The notes beneath the pieces are model-generated. The model was given only the letters and a program-made list of their open reading frames with translations, was not told where the DNA came from and made no database searches. Made by a program: the position numbers and the translations under genes. Shown here piece after piece: positions 35,235 to 44,148 of a stretch of DNA of 64,000 bases (positions within the stretch are counted from its first letter, which is position 1; each line of letters starts with the position of its first letter). This stretch comes from Phosphoribacter sp037045045 (GTDB taxonomy: Bacteria > Actinomycetota > Actinomycetes > Actinomycetales > Dermatophilaceae), in the NCBI GenBank assembly GCA_037045045.1, contig JBAOHL010000002.1:496001-560000 (forward strand). The letters are read 5' to 3'.

Positions 35235-36487
35235 GACACTCCGAAGGCCGCCGCCGCGGCGACACCTGATCGCACCCCGTCCTCGTGGAATCCCCACCCG
35301 TGGTAGGCACCCGCGTATGCCGTGCGGCCCCGGGAGAGCTCGGCCAGCCGCCGTTGTGCGCGGATCGCGGCGAGGTCGTAGCGCGGATGGTCGTACGTCA
35401 CGGCGTCGATGACGAGGTCCGGGCGGATTCGGCTAGCGCCGTTGAGGGTGACGTAGACCGGTGCGGACGTGGGTAGGCCTTGCAGACGGTTCATCCAGTA
35501 GGTCACGAGCGGCGGCTCGGTGCCGGCGCCGCGGACGAGGTAGTTCCACGACGAGCGCGTCCCCGCCGTTCGAGGCATGAGAGACGGATCTCGATGCAGC
35601 AGGACCTCGTTGCGGGTGTACCCGAACGCCCCGAGCACCTCGCGCTCGGCCGGCGACGGGTCGGCCAGCAGGGCCAGGGCGCGGTCGGCGTGAGTGGCGA
35701 TGACCACCCGATCGACGCGTTCGGTGGATCCGTCCTGGAGCCTCAGCTCGACGCCCTCGGCCCTGCGGACGACCGAAACGACGGCGCGCCCGACCCGTAC
35801 GTCGGCGATCCCGCGGGCGACGGCCTGCACGTAGGCCCGGGACCCGCCGACGACGGTGTGCCAGGTCGGTGAGTCCCCGACCGAGAGCATCCCGTGGTGG
35901 GCGAGGAAGCGGAAGAGATACCGCGCCGGGTAGTCCAGCGCGTCGGCGCCCCCGGTGGACCACACACACGCGACGACGGGCACGGCATACAGACGGACGA
36001 AGGCCGCCGAGAAGCGACCCTGCCGGACGAACTCGCCCAAGGTCGTGCCGTCCTCGTCGTCCGTCTCGTCGAGGAAACGCTGCGCCAGGGCGTGGAACCG
36101 ACGCACCCCGACGAGCATCGACGGGTAGTCGCGGCCGAACCACTGCCGGGGACGGGCGAGAAACCCGCGCGCGCCGCGCCCACCGGCGTATTCGATGCCG
36201 GTGTCCTCCTCGCGCACACTCATCGACATCTCGGTCGGCCGAGTCGACACGCCGAGCTCGGACAGCAGCCGCCGGAACAGCGGGTAGGTCCGGTCGTTGC
36301 AGACGATGAACCCCGAGTCCACCGCCATCGGCCCCTCCGGCCCGTCGACGTCGTGGGTGTGCGCGTGCCCGCCCAGCCGGTGCTCGGACTCCAGCAGGGT
36401 GACCTCGTAGTGGCGCCCGAGCAGGTATGCCGCGGTGAGACCGGATACGCCGGACCCCACTACGGCGATGCGATCGCGGCCCGTCAT
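35228..36487 (-). CDS. FAD-dependent amine-oxidase-like oxidoreductase
   Basis: The 419-residue protein has the Rossmann GxGxxG at its start (IAVVGSGVSGLTAAYLLG) and a C-terminal FAD closure (GAYHGWGFHEDGVRSGVAAA). AVDSGFIVCNDRTYPLFRRL and LSVGDSPTWHTVVGGSRAYV are characteristic of the NAD(P)-binding or amine-oxidase-like proteins that accompany CFA synthase and DUF1365. Related proteins desaturate or oxidise membrane fatty acids in furan-lipid pathways. It is first of the five coupled genes and is divergent from a MarR gene 140 bp away. Confidence 0.85.
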   Translation of the reverse strand: MTGRDRIAVVGSGVSGLTAAYLLGRHYEVTLLESEHRLGGHAHTHDVDGPEGPMAVDSGFIVCNDRTYPLFRRLLSELGVSTRPTEMSMSVREEDTGIEYAGGRGARGFLARPRQWFGRDYPSMLVGVRRFHALAQRFLDETDDEDGTTLGEFVRQGRFSAAFVRLYAVPVVACVWSTGGADALDYPARYLFRFLAHHGMLSVGDSPTWHTVVGGSRAYVQAVARGIADVRVGRAVVSVVRRAEGVELRLQDGSTERVDRVVIATHADRALALLADPSPAEREVLGAFGYTRNEVLLHRDPSLMPRTAGTRSSWNYLVRGAGTEPPLVTYWMNRLQGLPTSAPVYVTLNGASRIRPDLVIDAVTYDHPRYDLAAIRAQRRLAELSRGRTAYAGAYHGWGFHEDGVRSGVAAAAAFGVSW

Positions 36488-36600
36488 CGGTGGGCGACTC
36501 GCGGTCTGCCGAGGTCCGTGGAACCGAAACCTGGGGCGAGGAGGTGGGCCGCGCGGGGTTTGCGAGGCATGCTTGGCTCCCGGGAGGGGTGGTGTTCAGT

Positions 36601-36627
36601 GAACTATCTAAGTAGATTACTAAACCA
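36601..36627. promoter_or_regulatory. AT-rich control site between the lipid operon and marR
   Basis: An AT-rich block holds AGTAGATTACT (36611-36621, AGTA/TACT arms). It is followed by ACTAA, and the marR ATG begins at 36628. Similar TTAGT/ACTAA and AAGTAA/TTACTT arms recur before the MMPL gene. TAGATT at 36613-36618 could be the marR -10. Confidence 0.5.
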
Positions 36628-37116
36628 ATGAGCGACCTCACGTCAACCGAGCCTTCGCCGGGGATCCTGCCGAACACCGATTTCGTGCGGACCTGGCGTC
36701 AAACGCCGACCCTAGCGGCGCTGCGGGAACTGCTCACGGTTTCCAGCCAGGTCGCTCCGACGGTGGCCCGGCGCGCTCGATTGAGCCATTCGGAACTGCG
36801 CGCCCTCGAACTGCTCGTCGCGTCGGCGCACGGACCAGTCGAGCTCGGCCGCGAACTGGGGGTGACGTCGGCGGCGGCGTCCGGCATCGTCGACCGGCTC
36901 GAGGCTCGCGGACACGTCGTCCGCCAGGCGCACGAATCCGATCGCCGGCGCACCCAGGTGTCCCTCACCGATTCGGGCCGCGAGGAGGTGCTCGGCTACC
37001 TCGTCCCGATGTTCGCCGCCTTGGCCCGCTTGGACGCCGAGTTCACCCCCGATGAGCACACCGTCGTGTTGGCCTACCTTCGCGGGGCCATCGACGCAAT
37101 TCGGCGGATCGCCTGA
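36628..37116 (+). CDS. MarR-family transcriptional regulator
   Basis: The 162-residue winged-helix protein has the MarR pattern (LSHSELRALELLVASAHGPV, ELGRELGVTSAAASGIVDRL, HESDRRRTQVSLTDSGREEV, the DRR wing). It stands between the divergent lipid/photolyase operon and the MMPL exporter. AT-rich inverted repeats in front of both itself and the exporter suggest it represses both promoters, perhaps in response to a hydrophobic compound. Confidence 0.88.
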   Translation: MSDLTSTEPSPGILPNTDFVRTWRQTPTLAALRELLTVSSQVAPTVARRARLSHSELRALELLVASAHGPVELGRELGVTSAAASGIVDRLEARGHVVRQAHESDRRRTQVSLTDSGREEVLGYLVPMFAALARLDAEFTPDEHTVVLAYLRGAIDAIRRIA

Positions 37117-37226
37117 CCCTCGCCGCTCGGGTCGGGGCGCCTGCCGGTGATGCGACGGCGCGACCTGGCCCCGCCGCTGAGCGCCTCGGCCGCGCCGGGA
37201 GAGTTGCGGAGGGCTGGCAGAAACCC

Positions 37227-37265
37227 TTAGTTTATGACTAATCAAGTAAGTCATTTAGTTACTTA
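37227..37265 (+). promoter_or_regulatory. Operator-like inverted repeats before the MMPL gene
   Basis: Two perfect inverted repeats adjoin: TTAGT-N5-ACTAA (37227-37241) and AAGTAA-N9-TTACTT (37244-37264). The AT-richness matches the site upstream of marR, consistent with MarR control of the exporter at 37298. Confidence 0.6.
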
Positions 37266-37297
37266 TCGAGATCCTTCCACCACCGCACGGAGGACGA

Positions 37298-39490
37298 ATG
37301 CCACGCCACGCCACGTCTCGAACGACCCGAACCCGGGTGATCGTCGGGGCGGTCCTCGTCCTGCTCGCCTGGCTGGCGTTGGCCGGCGTGGGCGGACCGG
37401 CGGCCGGCAAACTGTCCCAACTGCAGCGCAACGACAACGGCTCGTTCCTGCCGGCCGACGCCGAGTCGACGGTCGTCGCAGAGACCATCAAGCAACTCTC
37501 CGACACGGCGACCCTGCCGCTCATCGTCGTCGCCGAGCGACCCGAGGGCCTCACCCCGACAGACCTGACCCTGGCAGGCCGCTTCGCGAGCCAGTTGCCA
37601 CAACGCCCGCTGGGCGCCGAGCCGTCCCGCACGCTCGCCTCGCTGCTGACCGCACCGACGCTCACGCCGATCCCGAGCAAGGACGGTAAGGCCTTCCTCG
37701 TCATCGTGCCCCTGGACGCCGAGCAATCCGGCCGCACGATCGGCGCGGCCACGGGCCTGAGCGTCGCGGCCGACACGGTGAAGGCGGCCATGGAGTCCCA
37801 ACTGCGCGCCGAGGGGCTCACGGCATACGTCACCGGACCCGGCGGCTTCGTCGCCGACCTCGTCACCGCGTTCTCCGGGATCGACGGCATCCTGCTGTTC
37901 ATCGCCATGGCCGTTGTCCTGCTCATCCTGCTCGTCGTCTACCGAAGCCCCGTCCTGCCGTTCGCGGTCCTGCTCACCGCGGTCTTCGGCCTCAGCGCGG
38001 CAGCTCTCGTCGTTTACCTCGTCGCCAAGGCCGGGTGGATCACCGTGACCGGTCAGAGCCAGGGCATCCTCTCGATCCTCGTCGTCGGCGCGGCCACCGA
38101 CTACTCGCTGTTGTTGGTGTCCCGCTACAAGGAGGAGCTGCACGACCGCGAGTCGACGTGGGAGGCGCTCAGGGTCGCCTGGAAGGCCACCGTGGAACCC
38201 ATCGTGGCCAGTGCCGCCACGGTCATCCTCGGGCTGCTCGCCCTGACCCTCGCCGAACTCAAGGGCACGGCCGGGCTCGGCCCGGTCGGAGCTCTGGGCA
38301 TCGTCGGGGCGCTGTTCTCGGCACTGACCTTCCTCCCGGCCGTCCTCGTGCTCGGGCGGCGCTGGATCTTCTGGCCGTCGGTGCCCCGCGTCGACCACGT
38401 CCACCGGGCCGACGTCATCTCCGCCAAACTCGGCTGGGGTGCCGTGGCCCGGCTGGTCGGCGCGCGCCCCCGGGCGACGTGGGTCGTCACCGGACTCATC
38501 CTGCTCGGCTTCGCGGCCTTCACGCCCTCCCTCAAGGCCGAGGGTATCGCCGCCCAGGACACCTTCCTCGTCAAGGTCGACTCGGTCGTCGGGCAGCAAG
38601 TGCTCGCGAGACACTTCGACGCCGGCTCGGGAAGCCCGGTCCAGATCGTCGTTCCCGCCGACAAGGCCACCCGCGTCGTCGAGGCGCTCGGCACGGAGGC
38701 GGGAGTCGTCGGCCCGTTCGTGGGGACCGCTCCCGGGGCCCCGACCAGAGTGGTCGAGGGCAGGGTCCTCGTCCAGGCGACGCTCACCGACCCGGCCGAT
38801 GCCCCGGCCGCTGCCGACACGGTGCGCCGGCTGCGCACCGACCTCGACGTGGTCGGAACCGACGTCCTCGTCGGCGGGCAGACCGCCCAGACCCTCGACG
38901 TGCGCCTGTCGGCAGACCGCGACCTGCGCGTCGTCGTCCCGGCGATCATCGGGGTCGTCTTCCTCGTGCTGGCCCTGCTCCTGCGCTCGCTCGTCGCGCC
39001 CCTGCTGCTCGTCGCCGCCAACGTCCTCTCGTTCGGGGCGACCATGGGCGCCTCGGCCCTCGTGTTCAACCACGTGTTCCGGTTCCCGGGAGGCGACCCG
39101 ACCACCGTGCTCTACGGGTTCGTGTTTCTCGTCGCGCTCGGTGTCGACTACTCGATCTTCCTGATGACCCGAGCCCGCGAAGAGACCCGTGCCCTCGGTC
39201 CGAAGCAGGGCGTGCTCACCGCGCTCGCCGTCACCGGTGGCGTCATCACCAGCGCCGGGTTGGTCCTCGCCGCGACCTTCGGCGCGCTGGCCGTGCTGCC
39301 CCTGCTCTTCCTCGCCCAGATCGCCTTCATCGTCGCGTTCGGCGTCCTGCTGGACACCCTGGTCGTCCGCTCGCTGCTCGTCCCCGCGGTCACGGTCGAA
39401 CTCGGCGCCCGGACCTGGTGGCCGAGCACCCTCTCCCGCACGTCGAGGACCGGCGAGCCGGCACCGTCGTCGGTTTCGCGAGTGGTTTGA
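37298..39490 (+). CDS. MMPL/RND-family transporter
   Basis: The 730-residue exporter has 12 predicted membrane segments in two repeats, each following an extracytoplasmic domain. The repeat-defining Asp-Tyr motifs of MMPL proteins are present in both halves (ATDYSLLLVSRYKEEL and GVDYSIFLMTRAREET). These are proposed proton-relay residues. It follows marR by 181 bp, with operator-like repeats between, and is probably a MarR-controlled exporter of lipids or drugs. Confidence 0.9.
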   Translation: MPRHATSRTTRTRVIVGAVLVLLAWLALAGVGGPAAGKLSQLQRNDNGSFLPADAESTVVAETIKQLSDTATLPLIVVAERPEGLTPTDLTLAGRFASQLPQRPLGAEPSRTLASLLTAPTLTPIPSKDGKAFLVIVPLDAEQSGRTIGAATGLSVAADTVKAAMESQLRAEGLTAYVTGPGGFVADLVTAFSGIDGILLFIAMAVVLLILLVVYRSPVLPFAVLLTAVFGLSAAALVVYLVAKAGWITVTGQSQGILSILVVGAATDYSLLLVSRYKEELHDRESTWEALRVAWKATVEPIVASAATVILGLLALTLAELKGTAGLGPVGALGIVGALFSALTFLPAVLVLGRRWIFWPSVPRVDHVHRADVISAKLGWGAVARLVGARPRATWVVTGLILLGFAAFTPSLKAEGIAAQDTFLVKVDSVVGQQVLARHFDAGSGSPVQIVVPADKATRVVEALGTEAGVVGPFVGTAPGAPTRVVEGRVLVQATLTDPADAPAAADTVRRLRTDLDVVGTDVLVGGQTAQTLDVRLSADRDLRVVVPAIIGVVFLVLALLLRSLVAPLLLVAANVLSFGATMGASALVFNHVFRFPGGDPTTVLYGFVFLVALGVDYSIFLMTRAREETRALGPKQGVLTALAVTGGVITSAGLVLAATFGALAVLPLLFLAQIAFIVAFGVLLDTLVVRSLLVPAVTVELGARTWWPSTLSRTSRTGEPAPSSVSRVV

Positions 39491-39533
39491 CCCTCGACTT
39501 GCGCTCGGCCCCGGGGTGCCGTAGCAGTTGCCC

Positions 39534-40277
39534 ATGGCCCGTGTGCTCGTGCCGGTGCCCGACCGGGACGCCGACGTCACCGAGGTCGCCGTGCCCTGGA
39601 AGGTGCTCACCCGCGCGGGTCACGAGGTCGACTTCGCGACCGAGCGGGGCGACCGCGTGCCCGCTTGCGACCAGCGCCTGCTCGACGGGGTCCTGTTCGG
39701 ACAACTCGGCGCCGAACCCGAGCCCAAGGCGTTCTACGGCGAACTCGTCGAGACCGGGGCCTGGCGCAACCCCCTCCCCTGGGGACGGCTGGACGTCGCG
39801 GCATACGACGGGTTGATCCTGCCCGGCGGACACGCGCCCGGGATGCGCCAGTACCTCGGCAACGACGACCTGCGCCGGCAGGTCGCCGCGTTCTGGGCCC
39901 TCGACCGGCCGGTCGGCGCGATCTGCCACGGCGTGCTCGTGCTGGCCCGCACCGAAGGCCCGGACGGACGCAGCCTGCTGTCCGGCCATCGGACCACCTG
40001 CCTGCCGGCCTACCTCGAGCGCACCGGGTACTACGCCACCGCCTGGAAGCTCGGGCGCTACTACCGGACCTATCCCGCCTACGTCGAACACGAGGTGCGC
40101 GCGGCCCTGGCCGATCCCGGCGATTTCGCCCGTGGGCCGATCGAGCTGTTCCGGCGCGGCACCGACCACGACGACCGAGCCGCGTTCGTCGTCGAGGACG
40201 GTCGCTACGTCTCGGCCCGGTGGCCCGGCGACGCGTACCTGTTCGCGAAACGCTTCCTCGCCCGGCTCGGCGACTGA
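39534..40277 (+). CDS. DJ-1/PfpI-family (type 1 glutamine amidotransferase-like) protein
   Basis: The 247-residue protein has the DJ-1/PfpI layout. YDGLILPGGHAPGMRQYLG is the glycine-rich loop. GAICHGVLVLAR carries the nucleophile-elbow cysteine followed by His. VLVPVPDRDADVTEVAVPWK at the N-terminus contains the conserved acidic residue region. Some relatives are glyoxalase III, chaperones or amidases. It stands alone on the plus strand. Confidence 0.85.
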   Translation: MARVLVPVPDRDADVTEVAVPWKVLTRAGHEVDFATERGDRVPACDQRLLDGVLFGQLGAEPEPKAFYGELVETGAWRNPLPWGRLDVAAYDGLILPGGHAPGMRQYLGNDDLRRQVAAFWALDRPVGAICHGVLVLARTEGPDGRSLLSGHRTTCLPAYLERTGYYATAWKLGRYYRTYPAYVEHEVRAALADPGDFARGPIELFRRGTDHDDRAAFVVEDGRYVSARWPGDAYLFAKRFLARLGD

Positions 40278-40313
40278 TCGGGCCTGTCGCGCTGCGCCTG
40301 CTTGCGACTGCGG

Positions 40314-40610
40314 CTACGGCGCTGGCTCGACGACGTGGAACTCGATCCGATACACCAGCGTGTCGTCGTGCACCGGCCCGGCGTGCGCGGTGCGCGAGCG
40401 CAGGGATTGCCGATCGGGCTCGCCGGCGCAGCGCAGATCGACGTCGTCGACCGCCGCGAAGGGGACGAGCTCGATCGCGTCGACGTGGATCTGCCCGGGA
40501 CCGACCCGGTAGCGCCCACCGACCTTGACCTTGGACCGTCGCCAGAGCCGGAAGGTCAGGGTGATCTCGCCGGACAGCACCCGCGGCACGAGCTCGGCAC
40601 TGAACTGCAC
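40314..40610 (-). CDS. ASCH-domain (PUA-like) protein
   Basis: I take GTG 40610 as the start, giving 98 residues; longer frames would translate the 25-bp tandem repeats. The sequence MQFSAELVPRVLSGEITLTF, then RLWRRSKVKVGGRYRV, is a compact PUA-like beta-barrel of the ASCH superfamily. The conserved basic surface suggests RNA or nucleotide binding. Function is not known; related YqfB-type proteins are small amidohydrolases. It is convergent with the DJ-1-like gene. Confidence 0.6.
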   Translation of the reverse strand: MQFSAELVPRVLSGEITLTFRLWRRSKVKVGGRYRVGPGQIHVDAIELVPFAAVDDVDLRCAGEPDRQSLRSRTAHAGPVHDDTLVYRIEFHVVEPAP

Positions 40611-40685
40611 GACGCGAGGATAGGCCTGCCCGGGCGTCAGGTCGCCGGCTGCCGGTCGCCACGTCGCGAATGCTCTCGGGCCCAG

Positions 40686-40850
40686 CGCCCGTATGCCGCG
40701 GGCCCAGTCGCGCCCGTATGCCGCGGGCTCAGTCGCGCCCGTATGCCGCGGGCCCAGTCGCGCCCGTATGCCGCGGGCCCAGTCGCGCCCGTATGCCGCG
40801 GGCCCAGTCGCGCCCGTATGCCGCGGGCCCAGTCGCACCCGTAGATGCCG
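40686..40850. repeat. 25-bp tandem repeat built on the GTATGCCG octamer
   Basis: Six exact-period copies place GTATGCCGCGGGCCCAGTCG at 40691, 40716, 40741, 40766, 40791 and 40816. A degenerate seventh (GTAGATGCCG) lies at 40841. The 25-base period is not a multiple of three and there are no spacers, so it is neither coding nor CRISPR. It fills most of the 40611-40906 gene-free stretch. Confidence 0.92.
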
Positions 40851-40906
40851 CTGCCCTCCCGCGGTACTGGTCTCGGCAGCCTCGCACAGGGCGCTAGCCT
40901 CGGGCC

Positions 40907-41899
40907 ATGCTCGACGCGAGCGACGGACTGACCCGACGGATCTCGACCGGGACCTACCAGCCGCTGCTCGGCACGACCGTCGAGATCCACGTCGTCGCCG
41001 CGGCCGATGACCCCGAGGTTGCCGCGTCTGCGGCGACCGCAGCCGATCAGGTGGCCGTGGGCGAAATCCAACGGCTGCAGCGGGTTTTCTCGGTGTTCGA
41101 TGCCGACAGCGAGCTGTCCCGGTGGCGCCGCGGCGCGCACGACGAGCTCTCCGCCGACCTCTCGACCGTGCTCACCGCGGCATACGAGTGGTGGGCGCGC
41201 TCGACGGGGGCCTTCCACCCCACCGCCGCGGGCCTGCGGCAGCTGTGGCTACAGGCGGAGCGAGAAGATCGCCCGCCGTCGCCCGACCGCCTCGCCGCGG
41301 CGGTGGCAAAGCTGCGGGACCTGCCGTTCCGGGCCGACGGGGGCGCCGTGCTGCGCACCGGGGATTGTCGCGACGTGGATCTCAACGCCGTCGCGAAGGG
41401 TTACATCGTCGACTGCGCCGTGGCGATGGCCGCCGAGGCGGCTGGAGTGGTCGACGTGCTCGTCAATGCCGGCGGGGACCTGCGGCACGAGGGCGAGCGG
41501 ACCATCCGGGTCGGGGTCGAGGATCCCGGGGCCGTCGGCGGGCCACCGCTGGCCGTCGTGCAGCTTCGAAACGGGGCCTTGGCCACGAGCGGGGCCGTGC
41601 ATCGTGGGTTCCGGGTCGCCGGGATGTGGTACGGGCATGTCATCGACCCCCGGACCGGGCAGCCCGTCGCCGGCCGTCTTTCGACGACGGTCCGCGCGCA
41701 GGACGCCATGACCGCCGACGTCCTGGCGACCGTTGCCGGCGTGCTGCCCTGGGCCCAGGCGGCCCCGTTCCTCGATGCACACGGCGGCGCCGCGCTCGCT
41801 GTCCTCGGCGACGGGGAGCTGGTCCGAAGCGCGGGATGGCGCGACGCGCGGAATCCTCGGCAGGGACCCGCCCGCGCGGGCGAGTCGGCCCGGGGATGA
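40907..41899 (+). CDS. apbE: FAD:protein FMN transferase ApbE
   Basis: The 330-residue enzyme attaches FMN covalently to Thr/Ser of target flavoproteins. Motifs include LLGTTVEIHVVA, SVFDADSELSRW, RDVDLNAVAKGYIVDCAVAM, VLVNAGGDLRHEG, and the C-terminal HVIDPRTGQPVAGRL plus AMTADVLATVAGV with metal-binding Asp/Thr. No signal peptide is visible, so it may act in the cytoplasm. No RnfG/NqrC-type target is in the window. Confidence 0.88.
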   Translation: MLDASDGLTRRISTGTYQPLLGTTVEIHVVAAADDPEVAASAATAADQVAVGEIQRLQRVFSVFDADSELSRWRRGAHDELSADLSTVLTAAYEWWARSTGAFHPTAAGLRQLWLQAEREDRPPSPDRLAAAVAKLRDLPFRADGGAVLRTGDCRDVDLNAVAKGYIVDCAVAMAAEAAGVVDVLVNAGGDLRHEGERTIRVGVEDPGAVGGPPLAVVQLRNGALATSGAVHRGFRVAGMWYGHVIDPRTGQPVAGRLSTTVRAQDAMTADVLATVAGVLPWAQAAPFLDAHGGAALAVLGDGELVRSAGWRDARNPRQGPARAGESARG

Positions 41900-41948
41900 T
41901 GGCGTTCTGGACGTCGAGTACATCACCATCGCGAGGAGCACGTTCGGC

Positions 41949-42446
41949 ATGACCCCACGGGTAGCGTTCGGGCGGCTCGGTGAGGCCAACGCCGAGCGGT
42001 TGCGCCGGATGTACCCGGGCGCGCGCGGCAACGCCACCGCTCGTCGCTACGCTCGGGTCTGGGCCTGGGCCTTCGGCAAGGGGCTCATCCCGGGGCGATG
42101 GGTCACCCTCGAGGTACCGGGGCGCACGAGTGGCAAGGCCACCCGTTTCCCGCTCGGGATCATGGACGTCGACGGCCGCTCCTACCTCGGCTCGATGCTC
42201 GGCAACACCTGCAACTGGGTGCGCAACGTGTGCGCCAACAACGGCTATGCCGTCATCGAACATCGCGGCCGCCGTCAGGTCCACCTGGTCGAGATCCCGC
42301 CAACCGAGCGCCCGCCGCTGCTCAAGGCGTTTCTCGAACAGGTGCCCGGTTCCCGCCCCCACATTCCCCTCACGATGGACCGCCCGGTCGAGGACTTCGA
42401 GGCGATCGCCGCGGACTACCCGATCTTCCGCATCGACTCGGTGTAG
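41949..42446 (+). CDS. Deazaflavin (F420)-dependent nitroreductase-family protein
   Basis: The 165-residue protein has the Ddn-like split-barrel pattern. VTLEVPGRTSGKATRFPLGI is the signature TxGRxSGxxR-type segment. SYLGSMLGNTCNWVRNVCAN and GYAVIEHRGRR follow. Such proteins use cofactor F420H2 and are found mainly in actinobacteria. I chose ATG 41949. The gene lies 49 bp after apbE. Confidence 0.85.
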   Translation: MTPRVAFGRLGEANAERLRRMYPGARGNATARRYARVWAWAFGKGLIPGRWVTLEVPGRTSGKATRFPLGIMDVDGRSYLGSMLGNTCNWVRNVCANNGYAVIEHRGRRQVHLVEIPPTERPPLLKAFLEQVPGSRPHIPLTMDRPVEDFEAIAADYPIFRIDSV

Positions 42447-42540
42447 GTTCGGACGCCCAGCCGCCGGACGGACGGCGCGGTCGTGCGAGGCCATTGTCGG
42501 TGGTGCGAGGCCGGACGGTGGTGCGAGCACGAGATCGTGG

Positions 42541-42659
42541 GTTCCGCTCGGCTGGCTATGCGCCCCACCCATCTCGGCAACCCCACCCGTCACCAGTCGT
42601 GAGTTCGGCTCGGCTGGCTCTGCGCCCCACCCATCTCGGCAACCCCACCCGTCACCGTC
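42541..42659. repeat. Two 62-bp direct repeats
   Basis: A block of about 55 bp starting GTTCSGCTCGGCTGGCT and containing CGCCCCACCCATCTCGGCAA occurs at 42541 and again at 42603, with only two or three differences in the core. It occupies the 42447-42824 gene-free stretch, which otherwise shows one octamer (CGGCATAC near 42666) and nothing else recognisable. Confidence 0.85.
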
Positions 42660-42824
42660 GGTCCACGGCATACTGCCAGGTCCGTGACATGTCATGGATT
42701 TCGTACGATCGCCTGGAGTCGACCCGGCGCCCGCGTCGCGACGCACCGGTATGCCCGTGGCCCGCGCGCACCGTGGCATTGCTCGCCCAGCGCACGGTCA
42801 TCGCCGGTTTGCGCGTCGCGCCGA

Positions 42825-43991
42825 TCAGCGCACGGTCATCGCGCGCACCGCGGCCGCGAGGTCGCCGCCCGCTTGCGCCACCGCGGACCGCTGCCGTTGG
42901 TACCCGGCACCGTCGGCCAGGATCCGCTCGATCCCGGCCAGTTCGGGGACGCAGCCCAACCGGCGCGCCACCGGCGTGAGGCGTTCGAGCAGGTCGTAGA
43001 TGTCCTCGACGACGTCTCCCTCGCGGCTGTTCGCGTCGAGGATGACGATGGCGTCCAGGCCGTATCGGGCCGCCCGCCACTTGTTCTCCTGGACGTGCCA
43101 CGGCGGCAACGGGGGAGGCAGCGTGCCCTCGTCGAGGCGGGCCTCGAGATCGGCGACGAGGCAATGGACGAGCGCGGTAACCGCGGCAACCTCGCGCAGG
43201 TCGGACAGCCCGTCGCAGGCCCGCACCTCGATCGTGCCGAGGCGCAGCGACGGGCGGATGTCCCAGCGCAGTTCCGTGGCCTCCGTGACGACACCGGTCG
43301 TGAAGACGTCGTGCAGGTAGTTGCGGTACTCGGGCCAGGTCTGGAACTGGAAGGGCAGACCCGCGGTCGGCAGCTGCTGGAAGAGCATCGTCCGGTTGCT
43401 TGCGTATCCGGTGTCCTCGCCGGCCCAATAGGGCGAGGACGCCGACAATGCGGTGAGATGCGGATGGTAGGTGAGCAGGGCGTTGACCAGCGGCCAGACC
43501 TTTGCCGCCGAGGTGACGCCGACGTGGACATGCACGCCGAAGATCACCATCTGCCGGCCCCACCACTGCGTCCGGTCGACGAGCGTGGCGTAGCGCTCTC
43601 CGGCCGTGACCTGCTGGTCCGACCAGCGCGCGAACGGGTGCGATCCGCCGCCGTAGAGCAGGATGTCGAGGTCCTCGGCCGCCTTACGGACCCGGTCGAG
43701 CCCCTCGCAGAGGTCGGCCGAGGCCTCGGCGGCATTGGCGCAGATCCCCGTGACGACCTCGACGGTGTTCCGCAGGAACTCCTTTGTCACGGTCGAGCGC
43801 GTCTTGGTATGCCGCGCCCTCGGGCCGGCGCCGTCGTCGCCGGTACTGGCGAGCAGGGCATCGGCGCGGGACACCAGATCCAGCGAGTGGGCATCGAGCA
43901 GACCCAGCTCCCACTCCACGCCGACGGTTCGGCCGGCCGAGGGGACGAAGTCGACCATCGGTCCGGGAGGCGACGCCAAGGGGTCGGTCAT
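42825..43991 (-). CDS. Carboxylate-amine ligase, glutamate-cysteine ligase family (YbdK/GCS2 type)
   Basis: The 388-residue ATP-dependent ligase has family motifs TVGVEWELGLLDAHSLDLV, LLYGGGSHPFARW, FGVHVHVGV, LSASSPYWAGEDTGYASNRT and RLGTIEVRACDGLSDLREVA. Members join glutamate or similar to an amine; the exact substrate cannot be told. I use ATG 43991, because the promoter found at 44149-44177 excludes the longest starts. ATG 43955, further in, is also possible. Confidence 0.85.
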   Translation of the reverse strand: MTDPLASPPGPMVDFVPSAGRTVGVEWELGLLDAHSLDLVSRADALLASTGDDGAGPRARHTKTRSTVTKEFLRNTVEVVTGICANAAEASADLCEGLDRVRKAAEDLDILLYGGGSHPFARWSDQQVTAGERYATLVDRTQWWGRQMVIFGVHVHVGVTSAAKVWPLVNALLTYHPHLTALSASSPYWAGEDTGYASNRTMLFQQLPTAGLPFQFQTWPEYRNYLHDVFTTGVVTEATELRWDIRPSLRLGTIEVRACDGLSDLREVAAVTALVHCLVADLEARLDEGTLPPPLPPWHVQENKWRAARYGLDAIVILDANSREGDVVEDIYDLLERLTPVARRLGCVPELAGIERILADGAGYQRQRSAVAQAGGDLAAAVRAMTVR

Positions 43992-44148
43992 ATCGGGTCG
44001 GTGGCGGGTGGGGCCGTCGCGATAGCGGGCATGGGGGGCTCGTCTCATCGATCCGGCGGTCGGCGTCCGGCGCGTGGGTGGGGGGTCGTACCGGACGTCA
44101 GCGGCCCCGAATGCGGTGCGCCGGGCGCAGCCGACCGGTCCGAGCATG

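Noticed and set aside
40314..40838. N-terminal repeat extension of the ASCH protein (RGIRARLGPRHTGATGPAAY-type repeats)
   Set aside because: It translates the 25-bp non-coding tandem repeat, whose period is not a multiple of three; GTG 40610 gives a clean ASCH domain.
40686..40850. Possible CRISPR array
   Set aside because: The units are directly adjacent with no unique spacers, and no cas genes are present.
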